Source of the DNA: Geoalkalibacter halelectricus
Lineage (GTDB): Bacteria; Desulfobacterota; Desulfuromonadia; Desulfuromonadales; Geoalkalibacteraceae
Length of the DNA: 64,000 nucleotides
Direction of reading: 5' to 3'
NCBI RefSeq assembly: GCF_025263685.1
Contig: NZ_CP092109.1
Location: 2,791,001 to 2,855,000 of the forward strand
Position 1 is the stretch's first letter. Each line of letters starts with the position of its first letter. Shown in pieces: positions 57,133 through 64,000 of this stretch. Position numbers and translations under genes: made by a program. The notes beneath the pieces are model-generated. The model was not told the origin of the DNA, did not search any database, and saw only the letters and a program-made list of their open reading frames with translations.

Positions 57133-57456
57133 ATGTGTCTTCTTCCGCGAAAAATCGTTGTTCTGCCCCTGCTGCTGAGCCTGCTCGTGGTTCTGGTCGC
57201 GCCGCCCGCCACGGCAAGCGCGGTACTGCCCGCGGCAGACAAAGGCTGCTGTGCTCACCCCGGCCAGCACGCGGAGCCTGATTTCGCGGACACCGCCATC
57301 GGCTGTCAGTTTTGCAGCGTTTTGTCCTTTGATCTCACCGCTCCCCTGACACTTCGGGTGTGTCAGGCCGAGTCGCTTTCCCTCGCTCTTGCCCCCCCCA
57401 CACTGATTCTCGCTCAGTTTCCCACCGCAATCGATTGGCCGCCGGAACGTACCTGA
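57133..57456 (+). CDS. Cysteine-rich exported protein of unknown function
   Basis: This 107-residue protein starts MCLLPRKIVVLPLLLSLLVVLVAPPATASA, a signal peptide. The short mature part has clustered Cys and His residues (KGCCAHPGQHAEPDFADTAIGCQFCSVLSFD) that could bind a metal; this resembles DUF2946-type small exported proteins in style. The ATG lies seven bases after a strong -10 element, so translation may be leaderless. It precedes a lipoprotein and an ABC transporter on the same strand and may be part of that operon. Confidence 0.6.
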   Translation: MCLLPRKIVVLPLLLSLLVVLVAPPATASAVLPAADKGCCAHPGQHAEPDFADTAIGCQFCSVLSFDLTAPLTLRVCQAESLSLALAPPTLILAQFPTAIDWPPERT

Positions 57457-57549
57457 CAGCGACTTCGACGCCACACGTGCGCCTATTTTACGCCGCGCCG
57501 CACCGACCGCGCGGCCTCGATCCCACCACTACATTTCAGGAGATTTACC

Positions 57550-57930
57550 ATGAAACACGCGGTTCGCTCGCTGTTCGCCCTTTCGGTCATGGCGCTGTTG
57601 CTCATCTCGTTATCCGCCTGCCAGGACAGCACCCCGGCTGCCCTCAATATCAACGACCTGCGCAGCGACCCCGGCGCCTTTACCGGCACTCTAACCGTAA
57701 CCGGCATCCTCGGCGCCTATTCGCAGCATGATCCGCAGATCTTCGGCATCATGGACAAAAGCGAGTTGCAGTGCACCTCGCCCAACTGCAACAAGTTCTA
57801 CCTGCCGGTGCGCTTCGCAGGGCCCACTCCTGCCTATGGGGACGAAGTGGTGATCACGGGCAGCTTCATGCCCGGATCGAGCCTGTTCGCCGCGACCGAA
57901 CTCAAGGTCATTCGCAATCATAATCTCTAG
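57550..57930 (+). CDS. Lipoprotein linked to the MacB-type ABC transporter
   Basis: This 126-residue protein has a lipoprotein signal (VRSLFALSVMALLLISLSAC, Cys24) and a compact beta-rich domain (INDLRSDPGAFTGTLTVTGILGAYSQHDPQIFGIMDKSELQCTSPNCNKFYLPVRFAGPTPAYGDEVVITGSF) of OB-fold type, with a CTSPNC pair that could bind a metal or form a disulfide. AGGAG lies before the ATG. The permease gene follows after 15 bases. The cargo or ligand is unknown. Confidence 0.75.
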   Translation: MKHAVRSLFALSVMALLLISLSACQDSTPAALNINDLRSDPGAFTGTLTVTGILGAYSQHDPQIFGIMDKSELQCTSPNCNKFYLPVRFAGPTPAYGDEVVITGSFMPGSSLFAATELKVIRNHNL

Positions 57931-57945
57931 GAGAGTATTTCCTTC

Positions 57946-59106
57946 ATGAACATACTACAGATGACCGTGCGCAACGTCACCCGGCGGCGCGGGCGGTTTA
58001 TTTTCACCCTGATGGGCATCACCGTCGGCATTGCCGCCCTGGTGACATTTCTGGCTCTGGGTGGCGGTCTCAAGCGTGAAATCCAGCGTGAGGCCAATGC
58101 CCTGGGTGCCCATCTGATCGTCACCCCCAAGGGGTCCTGCGCCTATGAGCAGGTTTCGATCCTGGCCGGCGAACCCCTTCCCATCAACATCACCGAGGAC
58201 GAAGTGGCACGGGTCGCGGCCATCGACGGCTTGGAAGCGGTACCGTTGATTACCGTGAAAACGGGCGTCAACAACAATCCCGTCCCCATCACCGGTGTCC
58301 CCGTCGACCAGATGAAGGCCTTCAAGGAGTGGCGCATCGCCGAGGGGCGCTATTTCTCCTCGCAACAGGATGAAGGAATCCTCGTCGGCGGCCGTCTCGC
58401 GCAGGATGAGCGTCTGGCCATCGGCGACACTCTCAGAGTACGCGGCACCGAAATGCCGATTGTGGGCATCATCGAAAGAACCGGCAATCGCGACGACAAC
58501 GCCTTATTCATCCCCCTGCCCGTCGCCCAGCGCTTGTTCGAAGCCGGCGACATGGTGTCCTACGTTCTGATCCGCGTCGATGATCTCTCGCGCGTCGACC
58601 AGTACATTCTCGAGATTCAGGAAACCGTCAACCTTGGCGTGGTCTCCGACGAGCAATTGCTCGCCTCGGTGCTCGCCATCGTCGGAACCGTCGGCACCAC
58701 CATGCAGTTGGTGGCCGTGGTGGCCGTTCTTGCCGCCGCTTTCGGCATCGTCAACACCATGCTGACCGCCACCTACGAGCGGCGGCGTGAAATCGGCATT
58801 CTGCAGGCCATGGGGGCCAGGCGGCGGGTCATTTTCACCCTGTTCATGCTCGAATCGGGTTTCTATGGCCTGCTCGGCGGCATCACGGGCGTGATCGCCG
58901 GCTTGATCGCGGCGCGCATCGCCTCACCGCTCATCAGCAGCAATGCCTTTACCGTATTCGTCCAGAACGGTGATGCCGCCATGCTCGATTTCTCCCTGCT
59001 GGTTACCGCCATCGGGTTCTCCATGATCGCGGCCATCGTCGCCGGCGTCTATCCGGCCTGGCGGGCCTCGCAACTCTCACCCGTGGAGGCGATCAGCTAT
59101 GAATAA
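57946..59106 (+). CDS. FtsX/MacB-like ABC transporter permease
   Basis: This 386-residue protein has an N-terminal transmembrane helix (RGRFIFTLMGITVGIAALVTFLALGGG), a periplasmic MacB_PCD domain (about residues 40-240), and three further C-terminal helices in the FtsX domain (IVGTVGTTMQLVAVVAVLAAAFGIVNTML, LLGGITGVIAGLIAA, LLVTAIGFSMIAAIVAGVYPAWRAS). This layout serves mechanical transport or lipoprotein release rather than classic uptake. It overlaps the ATPase gene by eight bases. The substrate is unknown. Confidence 0.9.
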   Translation: MNILQMTVRNVTRRRGRFIFTLMGITVGIAALVTFLALGGGLKREIQREANALGAHLIVTPKGSCAYEQVSILAGEPLPINITEDEVARVAAIDGLEAVPLITVKTGVNNNPVPITGVPVDQMKAFKEWRIAEGRYFSSQQDEGILVGGRLAQDERLAIGDTLRVRGTEMPIVGIIERTGNRDDNALFIPLPVAQRLFEAGDMVSYVLIRVDDLSRVDQYILEIQETVNLGVVSDEQLLASVLAIVGTVGTTMQLVAVVAVLAAAFGIVNTMLTATYERRREIGILQAMGARRRVIFTLFMLESGFYGLLGGITGVIAGLIAARIASPLISSNAFTVFVQNGDAAMLDFSLLVTAIGFSMIAAIVAGVYPAWRASQLSPVEAISYE

Positions 59107-59776
59107 GCTCGCATTGCGTACCGAGGGCCTGCACAAAACCTATCAACGCGGCCGCATCAAAACCCAGGCCTTGCGCGGGGTGAGCCTGGCCATTCCCCGC
59201 GGTACCTTCTGCTGTATCGTCGGTCCTTCCGGGCATGGGAAGAGCACCCTGATGCACCTGCTCGGCGCCCTGGATCGCCCCACCAGCGGGCAGGTGTTCG
59301 TCGAGGATCAGGAAATCGGCAAGCTCTCCAGCAGCGAACTGGCTGCCTTGCGCGCGCGCCGCATCGGCTTCGTGTTCCAGTTCTTCAATCTTCTGCCGAC
59401 CCTCAGCGCCCAGGAAAATGTCACCGCGGCCATGATGTTCTCGGACAAAAACAAGAACAACCGCGCCCAGCGGGCTCGCGAACTGCTTGATCTGGTGGGG
59501 CTCTCGGACAAATACAAGGCCCCCCCCAACGAGTTGTCCGGCGGACAGCAGCAACGCGTGGCCATCGCCCGCGCCCTGGCCAACGATCCGGACATCCTGC
59601 TCATGGATGAACCCACCGGCAACCTCGACTCCGAGGCCGAGGCCGAAGTCATGGCCACCATCGACCAGTTGCACCAGCAGGGCAAAACCATCGTGATCGT
59701 CACGCACAACAACGAGATCGCGGCGCGCGCCCAGCAGGTCATCCGGGTTAAGGACGGCCGCCTGGTCGAGTTCTAA
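59099..59776 (+). CDS. LolD/MacB-type ABC transporter ATPase
   Basis: This 225-residue ATPase has Walker A GPSGHGKST (residues 42-50; His at the variable place), signature LSGGQQQRVAIARALAND, Walker B ILLMDEPTGNLDSEAE and switch VTHNNE. It groups with LolD/MacB/FtsE-like ATPases and pairs with the FtsX-type permease just upstream. It ends the operon, followed by a strong bidirectional terminator. Confidence 0.92.
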   Translation: MNKLALRTEGLHKTYQRGRIKTQALRGVSLAIPRGTFCCIVGPSGHGKSTLMHLLGALDRPTSGQVFVEDQEIGKLSSSELAALRARRIGFVFQFFNLLPTLSAQENVTAAMMFSDKNKNNRAQRARELLDLVGLSDKYKAPPNELSGGQQQRVAIARALANDPDILLMDEPTGNLDSEAEAEVMATIDQLHQQGKTIVIVTHNNEIAARAQQVIRVKDGRLVEF

Positions 59777-59794
59777 AGCCGGGTCTTTTACTGA

Positions 59795-59840
59795 AAAAAA
59801 ACCGGGGCAGGCATCCATCGGATTGCCAGCCCCGGTTTTT
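59795..59840. terminator. Bidirectional terminator between convergent genes
   Basis: AACCGGGGC (59799-59807) pairs with GCCCCGGTT (59829-59837), with an A run before and a T run after, so it can terminate both the ABC transporter operon and the minus-strand gene at 59851. Confidence 0.85.
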
Positions 59841-59850
59841 TTGTGTCCGC

Positions 59851-60375
59851 CTAAACGGGAACCACCACCGGTGGGTCGCGCTCGGCAAGACTTTTCTCCA
59901 GCAGTTCGGTTAATTTTTCGGGGTGTTCGATGCAGTGAAAGGTCAAGGATGTTTTCGCGTCACCGGTGAATACCTGAACATCGGCCAGGTGGAGGCCATA
60001 GGCGTGCACGCGATAACCACTGAGCCCGGCCAGAAGCAACTGCTGCTGACGGGGGCGCAGCAGCCCGCACCGCAGCAGCAGACGCCGATCGCTCGCGGCA
60101 TAAAACACATTCTCCCATTCACGGCGGGCAACGAGCATGTGGCCGGCGGAAAACCACACTCCCGCACCCAAAAGGGGCAACAGCAACCAACCGAGGAATT
60201 GGGGGCCAAAGCCCGAAGTCATGCCCAACCCGGCCATTTCCCAATAGACGGCAAGGGTCAGAAGCAGCAAGCCCAAAATCGTTCGACGCCAATTTCGAAA
60301 GGTGTAACACCGAGGCGCGGGCTTGGCCTCCCACAGCAGGTTTTCATCCTTTTCCAGCAACGGCTGCCAATCCAT
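59851..60375 (-). CDS. PH-domain (YdbS-like) membrane protein
   Basis: This 174-residue protein has two membrane helices (RTILGLLLLTLAVYWEMAG and FLGWLLLPLLGAGVWFSAGHM) followed by a bacterial PH domain (YAASDRRLLLRCGLLRPRQQQLLLAGLSGYRVHAYGLHLADVQVFTGD). The domain is common in bacterial membrane proteins of unknown role. Its start overlaps the stop of the M48 protease gene (TGATG), suggesting the two are made together. Confidence 0.78.
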   Translation of the reverse strand: MDWQPLLEKDENLLWEAKPAPRCYTFRNWRRTILGLLLLTLAVYWEMAGLGMTSGFGPQFLGWLLLPLLGAGVWFSAGHMLVARREWENVFYAASDRRLLLRCGLLRPRQQQLLLAGLSGYRVHAYGLHLADVQVFTGDAKTSLTFHCIEHPEKLTELLEKSLAERDPPVVVPV

Positions 60376-61685
60376 CAGCGCCCCTCCAGGGCGCGCAGCC
60401 TTTGGGCCGCGGCCTGCCCCAGGCGTCCACCGGGATCCGCTTCAACGATGCTGCGGTAGAGAGCGATGGCCTTTTGCCGCTCACCGGTTTTTTCATAGCC
60501 TTCGGCGAGCAGATACCCACCCTGAAGCGTGGGCAGCAGCTCCATGCTCTTTTCCAGATGCTGCACGGCGGCGGCATTTTCCCCGCGCTCCAACAGCACG
60601 AATCCCAACCCCATGCGCGACTCATAGTAATTGCCGTCGAGATCCACGGCACGTTGCAAATTGCGACGCGCCGGCACCATGTCCTCGGCCTTGAGCAAGG
60701 CCAGCCCCAGACGGGTAAGAATCAGGGATTCGTTGGGCGCCGCTTCCAGGGCCCGCTGGTAGGTGGCGATGGCCTGCGGGAGTTGATTGCGCGCCTCAAG
60801 CTGGCGGCCTTCCTCGTAGAGTTGAAAGCCCTGCTGTTTCTGCCGCAAGGCGGCCGTGGCCTGTTGAAACTCCCGGGCGTTGAGGACAAAGCCCGCAGCC
60901 GCGGTGGCTTGCCCATAGGTGGTTTCGATGTAGCGTTGATTGTCGAGCATGCGGTCGCGAGAAAAGGGATGGGTGCGAAACAGACCCCCGACCCAACTGG
61001 GTTGGGCGCCACCTTCGAGCTCGCGATAGAAAATCTCTTGCAGCTGAACCGCACCCTGGGGGTCGTAGCCGGCACGCACCATGTAGTCGATACCCAGGCG
61101 ATCGGCCTCGCGTTCCTGCTCGCGGCTGTAGGTGTTATCGACCAGGGTCGCGGCCAATTGCGCAACCTGCTGGGAGAGCGGCCCATGGGCGGCATCCCCA
61201 GCCACCCCGGAGATCACGGCGACCCCCACCCCGAGCAGGGCACCGCGCTGCATACCCGCCACCGAATGGCGCGCCGTCACATGGCCCACCTCATGACCGA
61301 GCACCGAGGCAAGCTGCGCCTCGTTGTTCATGACCACCAGAAGACCGCGGGTGATGGCAATGGGCCCACCCGGCAAGGCAAAGGCGTTGGGCGCGGAGTT
61401 GTTGATGACCGCGAACTGGTAGGGCAAATCCGGACGATGACTGTAGCGCGCCACGCGCTCGCCGACCCGTTCGACATAGGCGTTGAGGGCCTCGTCGGGA
61501 TAAATCCCGCCCATCTGCTGCAGCACCTGCGGAAAGGTTCTCTGACCGATGGTGATTTCTTCTTCCTCGGAGATCTGGAACAAAGCCAGTTCCTTGCGCC
61601 CGGTCACCGGGTTGACGGCACAGCCGACCAACCAGACCAGGGCCAGCAGGATCACGATAAGTCGCGTATGATTTTGAGCTGTCAT
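60375..61685 (-). CDS. M48-family metalloprotease lipoprotein with TPRs (BepA-like)
   Basis: This 436-residue protein has a lipoprotein signal (LIVILLALVWLVGC, Cys22). The zinc protease motif HEVGH is at residues 131-135, with the third ligand in YSREQEREADRLG near 190. The C-terminal part (about 290-430) is built of TPR units (GNYYESRMGLGFVLLERGENAAAVQHLEKSMELLP). This layout matches BepA/YfgC, a periplasmic protease and chaperone for outer-membrane protein assembly; in BepA the signal is a cleaved one, so the lipid anchor here is a difference. It is co-translated with the PH-domain protein. Confidence 0.9.
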   Translation of the reverse strand: MTAQNHTRLIVILLALVWLVGCAVNPVTGRKELALFQISEEEEITIGQRTFPQVLQQMGGIYPDEALNAYVERVGERVARYSHRPDLPYQFAVINNSAPNAFALPGGPIAITRGLLVVMNNEAQLASVLGHEVGHVTARHSVAGMQRGALLGVGVAVISGVAGDAAHGPLSQQVAQLAATLVDNTYSREQEREADRLGIDYMVRAGYDPQGAVQLQEIFYRELEGGAQPSWVGGLFRTHPFSRDRMLDNQRYIETTYGQATAAAGFVLNAREFQQATAALRQKQQGFQLYEEGRQLEARNQLPQAIATYQRALEAAPNESLILTRLGLALLKAEDMVPARRNLQRAVDLDGNYYESRMGLGFVLLERGENAAAVQHLEKSMELLPTLQGGYLLAEGYEKTGERQKAIALYRSIVEADPGGRLGQAAAQRLRALEGR

Positions 61686-61727
61686 GGCACCATCCTTTCC
61701 CCTTCAAAAGCACCCCTTGTCCCGGAA

Positions 61728-61755
61728 ATAATAAATAATTCTCCGCCTTTGACAA
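61728..61755 (-). promoter_or_regulatory. Candidate sigma-70 promoter for the M48 protease gene
   Basis: On the minus strand TTGTCA (61755-61750) and TATTAT (61733-61728) are spaced by 16 bases, about 45 bases before the start codon. The 61686-61870 gap also contains the typA ribosome binding site (AAGGAG). Confidence 0.5.
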
Positions 61756-61870
61756 GCGCCGGAGGATCTATGAATATTTTTCTGGTCTTTTTCGCGGCCC
61801 CCGAGTAAGATGGTAGGGTTTTGCTCAACCTCATTAGCCAGCCGTCAAGGATTTAAGGAGCTTTATTTTC

Positions 61871-63682
61871 ATGCCGCAGAATATCCGCAACATCGCCATT
61901 ATCGCCCATGTCGACCACGGAAAGACCACCCTTGTCGATGCCATGCTCAAACAGTCGGGCATCTTTCGGGAAAACCAGGTCATCACCGAACGCGTCATGG
62001 ATAGCAACGACATCGAGAAGGAGCGCGGCATCACGATTCTGGCCAAAAACCTCTCCATCCGCCACGGCGACCTCAAAATCAACATCGTCGACACGCCCGG
62101 CCATGCCGACTTCGGCGGGGAAGTCGAGCGGGTCCTCAAAATGGTCGATTCGGTGCTGCTGCTCGTCGATGCCTGCGATGGCCCCATGCCCCAGACGCGC
62201 TTCGTTCTGAAAAAATCCCTCGACCTGGGCCTCAAGCCCATCGTCGTCATCAACAAGATCGATCGGCCCGGCGCGCGACCGGAAAAGGTCGTCGACATGG
62301 TCTTCGATCTGTTTTGCGAACTCAACGCAAACGAGGAGCAACTCGATTTCCCCATCGTGTTCGCCAGCGCCAAGCAGGGCATCGCCAAGCGCGAGATGGC
62401 CGACGACTCCAACAACCTCGAACCGCTGTTCGCCATGATCCGCGAGCGGGTCGCGCCTCCGGAGGTCGATCCCGGGCGCCCCTTCCAGATGCTCGTCACT
62501 CATATAGATTATAACGAGTACATCGGCCGTATCGCCACCGGCAAAATCTTCAACGGCCGCGTCAAGGCCGGTGAAACCATCGTCCTGGTCAAGCGCGGTG
62601 GCGAGATCGTTCGCGGGCGGGTCTCCAAACTGCTCGGCTACGAGGGTCTCAAGCAGGTCGAGATCGGCGAGGCGACCGCGGGTGACATCGTGACTCTGGC
62701 GGGCTTTGAGGAAATCGGCATCGGCGAGACCTTCGCCAGCGTCGACGACCCCCACGCCCTGCCCTACGTCTCCATTGACGAACCCACCATCTCCATGAAT
62801 TTCATGGTCAACTCCTCACCCTTTGCCGGCCGTGAAGGAAAGTTTCTCACCTCGCGCCAGATTCGCGACCGCTTGACTCGCGAACTACGCACCAATGTTT
62901 CGCTGCGGGTGCAGGATACGGACAACACCGACACCTTCAAAATCTCCGGGCGCGGCGAGTTGCACCTGTCCATCCTCATCGAAAACATGCGCCGCGAGGG
63001 GTTCGAACTGGCCGTCTCCAAGCCCGAGGTCATTCTGCGCGAAATCAACGGCCAGGTGTGCGAACCCACCGAGTACCTGGTTATCGACGTGCCCGAGGAG
63101 TATCAAGGCACGGTCATCGAAAAACTCGGCACCCGCAAGGCCGAGATGGTCTCCATGCAGCCCCTCGACGGGATAAACCGCCTGGAGTTCATCATCCCCG
63201 CTCGCGGCCTCATCGGATTTCGCACCGAGTTTCTCACCGACACCCGCGGCACCGGCGTCATGACCCACACCTTTCATGAGTACGCCCCCTTCAAGGGCCA
63301 CATCCAAGGGCGCAAGAACGGTGTGCTGATCGCCATCGAGCATGGCGAGAGCGCCGCCTATGCCCTGTTCAATCTGCAAGAGCGCGGCATTCTGTTCATC
63401 GGCCCCGGCGTCGAGGTCTACGAAGGCATGGTCATCGGGCAAAACGCCAAGGAAAACGACCTGGTGGTCAATCCCTGCAAAGGCAAGAAACTCACCAACG
63501 TGCGCGCCTCCGGCAGCGATGACGCCATTCGCCTGACCCCGCCACGCATTTTTAGCCTGGAGCAGGCCCTGGAATTCATCGACGAGGACGAGTTGGTCGA
63601 AATCACACCCAAGTCCATTCGCTTGCGCAAAAAGCATCTCGATGCCAACGAGCGCAAAAGGCACGAAAAGAAAATGGGATGA
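61871..63682 (+). CDS. typA: Translational GTPase TypA/BipA
   Basis: This 603-residue ribosome-binding GTPase belongs to the elongation-factor family and helps large-subunit assembly and stress growth. The G-domain motifs are [10 protein letters not shown], the switch segment [22 protein letters not shown] and a SAKQG segment. Domain II and the C-terminal EF-G-like domains plus the BipA-specific end ([47 protein letters not shown]) are complete. AAGGAG precedes the ATG. A terminator-like hairpin follows. Confidence 0.96.
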   Translation: MPQNIRNIAIIAHVDHGKTTLVDAMLKQSGIFRENQVITERVMDSNDIEKERGITILAKNLSIRHGDLKINIVDTPGHADFGGEVERVLKMVDSVLLLVDACDGPMPQTRFVLKKSLDLGLKPIVVINKIDRPGARPEKVVDMVFDLFCELNANEEQLDFPIVFASAKQGIAKREMADDSNNLEPLFAMIRERVAPPEVDPGRPFQMLVTHIDYNEYIGRIATGKIFNGRVKAGETIVLVKRGGEIVRGRVSKLLGYEGLKQVEIGEATAGDIVTLAGFEEIGIGETFASVDDPHALPYVSIDEPTISMNFMVNSSPFAGREGKFLTSRQIRDRLTRELRTNVSLRVQDTDNTDTFKISGRGELHLSILIENMRREGFELAVSKPEVILREINGQVCEPTEYLVIDVPEEYQGTVIEKLGTRKAEMVSMQPLDGINRLEFIIPARGLIGFRTEFLTDTRGTGVMTHTFHEYAPFKGHIQGRKNGVLIAIEHGESAAYALFNLQERGILFIGPGVEVYEGMVIGQNAKENDLVVNPCKGKKLTNVRASGSDDAIRLTPPRIFSLEQALEFIDEDELVEITPKSIRLRKKHLDANERKRHEKKMG

Positions 63683-63751
63683 TTGAATTTTTTTCGATAC
63701 CACCGGACTGGTCAGACCAAATACGTTTCCAATTATAAAATGCGCGTTGCA

Positions 63752-63795
63752 TGTGGGAAAAACGCATTTAAACCGAAGCGTTGTGCCACATTTTT
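63752..63795 (+). terminator. Terminator after typA
   Basis: TGTGG (63752-63756) pairs with CCACA (63786-63790) and, inside it, AACGC (63761-63765) pairs with GCGTT (63778-63782); TTTTT follows. It is the only clear structure in the AT-rich 63683-63900 interval. Confidence 0.55.
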
Positions 63796-63902
63796 GCCAC
63801 TGGGATTCTCAGCACCAGAAAAAAAATAAAATCGCGGTATAAAGAGCAAAACCCTATTCTTTCCAACTTATTGTTTTTATGTGATTTTTTCGATTTTTTC
63901 CC

Positions 63903-63931
63903 TTGCCGGGCCGAACTTTTTGAGATAGAAT
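63903..63931 (+). promoter_or_regulatory. Candidate sigma-70 promoter for the right-edge gene
   Basis: TTGCCG (63903-63908) and TAGAAT (63926-63931) are spaced by 17 bases, about 55 bases before the ATG at 63987. Confidence 0.55.
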
Positions 63932-63986
63932 TTCCCTCGCAATCTTGGGAATTTTTCTCACATAACTAACAGGCCGAGGTGAAGAC

Positions 63987-64000
63987 ATGATCGAGTGCCC
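63987..64000 (+). CDS. Start of a gene cut by the window edge
   Basis: ATG ATC GAG TGC follows a good ribosome binding site (GAGGTGAAG, about eight bases upstream) and a promoter. Only four full codons (MIEC, with CC after) are visible. A Cys at position 4 followed by CC is a pattern seen in zinc-ribbon proteins, but nothing firm can be said. Confidence 0.5.

Noticed and set aside
63781-63969. A 62-residue frame after typA
   Set aside because: It overlaps the terminator and the promoter of the next gene, is AT-rich by composition only, and has no ribosome binding site.

Overview
The window reads as one contiguous, dense bacterial chromosome segment of high GC. The gene set points to the Desulfuromonadales (Geobacter, Desulfuromonas, Geoalkalibacter and relatives): a complete type II secretion operon, an Mla-type lipid transport operon, the large NAD-dependent glutamate dehydrogenase, adenosylcobalamin-dependent ribonucleotide reductase, several sigma-54 promoters, and a GeoRSP-like radical-SAM peptide cluster. 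This placement is inference from gene content, not from a ribosomal RNA gene.

Layout. 1-4.6 kb: the 5' end of htpG, a small membrane protein, a HAD/trehalose-phosphatase fusion followed by ppa, a YjbQ-family protein, and a DUF3187 outer-membrane protein. 4.6-16.8 kb: gspCDEFGHIJKLMN in one run with mostly overlapping genes and a clear terminator. 16.8-23.0 kb: a Bax-like lipoprotein, then on the minus strand a TPR protein, an exported aromatic-repeat protein and mlaE-mlaF-mlaD. 23.3-27.7 kb: tRNA-Gln(CTG), an amidohydrolase, panD, panC and panB behind a structured leader with an intrinsic terminator, and a flavin reductase. 27.8-38.1 kb: a small unknown, NAD-GDH, a parvulin, rsmA, DUF2062, tsaD, a PIN-PhoH protein and a small lipoprotein.

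38.1-48.6 kb is the most unusual part. On the minus strand a near-consensus sigma-54 promoter (47104-47119) next to an NtrC-type regulator appears to drive a long gene run: a small periplasmic binding protein, two parallel beta-helix proteins, a PhnD-like lipoprotein, a membrane-anchored helical protein, a YedE-type transporter, a PqqD-like protein, a radical SAM/SPASM enzyme, an 18-residue peptide gene closed by its own terminator, a SPASM protein that has lost the radical SAM cysteines, and a cysteine desulfurase. This looks like a ribosomally made, post-translationally modified peptide system coupled to sulfur or selenium supply and to exported proteins. The peptide gene is far below usual annotation thresholds.

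48.8-64 kb: nrdJ with a paired NrdR operator, arfB, a dienelactone hydrolase, a HAD-IIA phosphatase with an N-terminal extension, tag, bpt, a Nudix hydrolase, a cysteine-cluster protein, a second sigma-54 promoter in front of a hairpin-terminator unit (candidate small RNA), a glycerophosphodiesterase, a cysteine-rich exported protein, a lipoprotein and a MacB/LolD-type ABC transporter, a PH-domain membrane protein with an M48 protease, typA, and the start of one more gene.

Repeats: a roughly 108-bp element with about 19-bp terminal inverted repeats is present twice in opposite orientation (32946-33053 and 56952-57060). Several intergenic spots carry short 7-9 bp tandem units. No insertion sequence, prophage or CRISPR array was seen.
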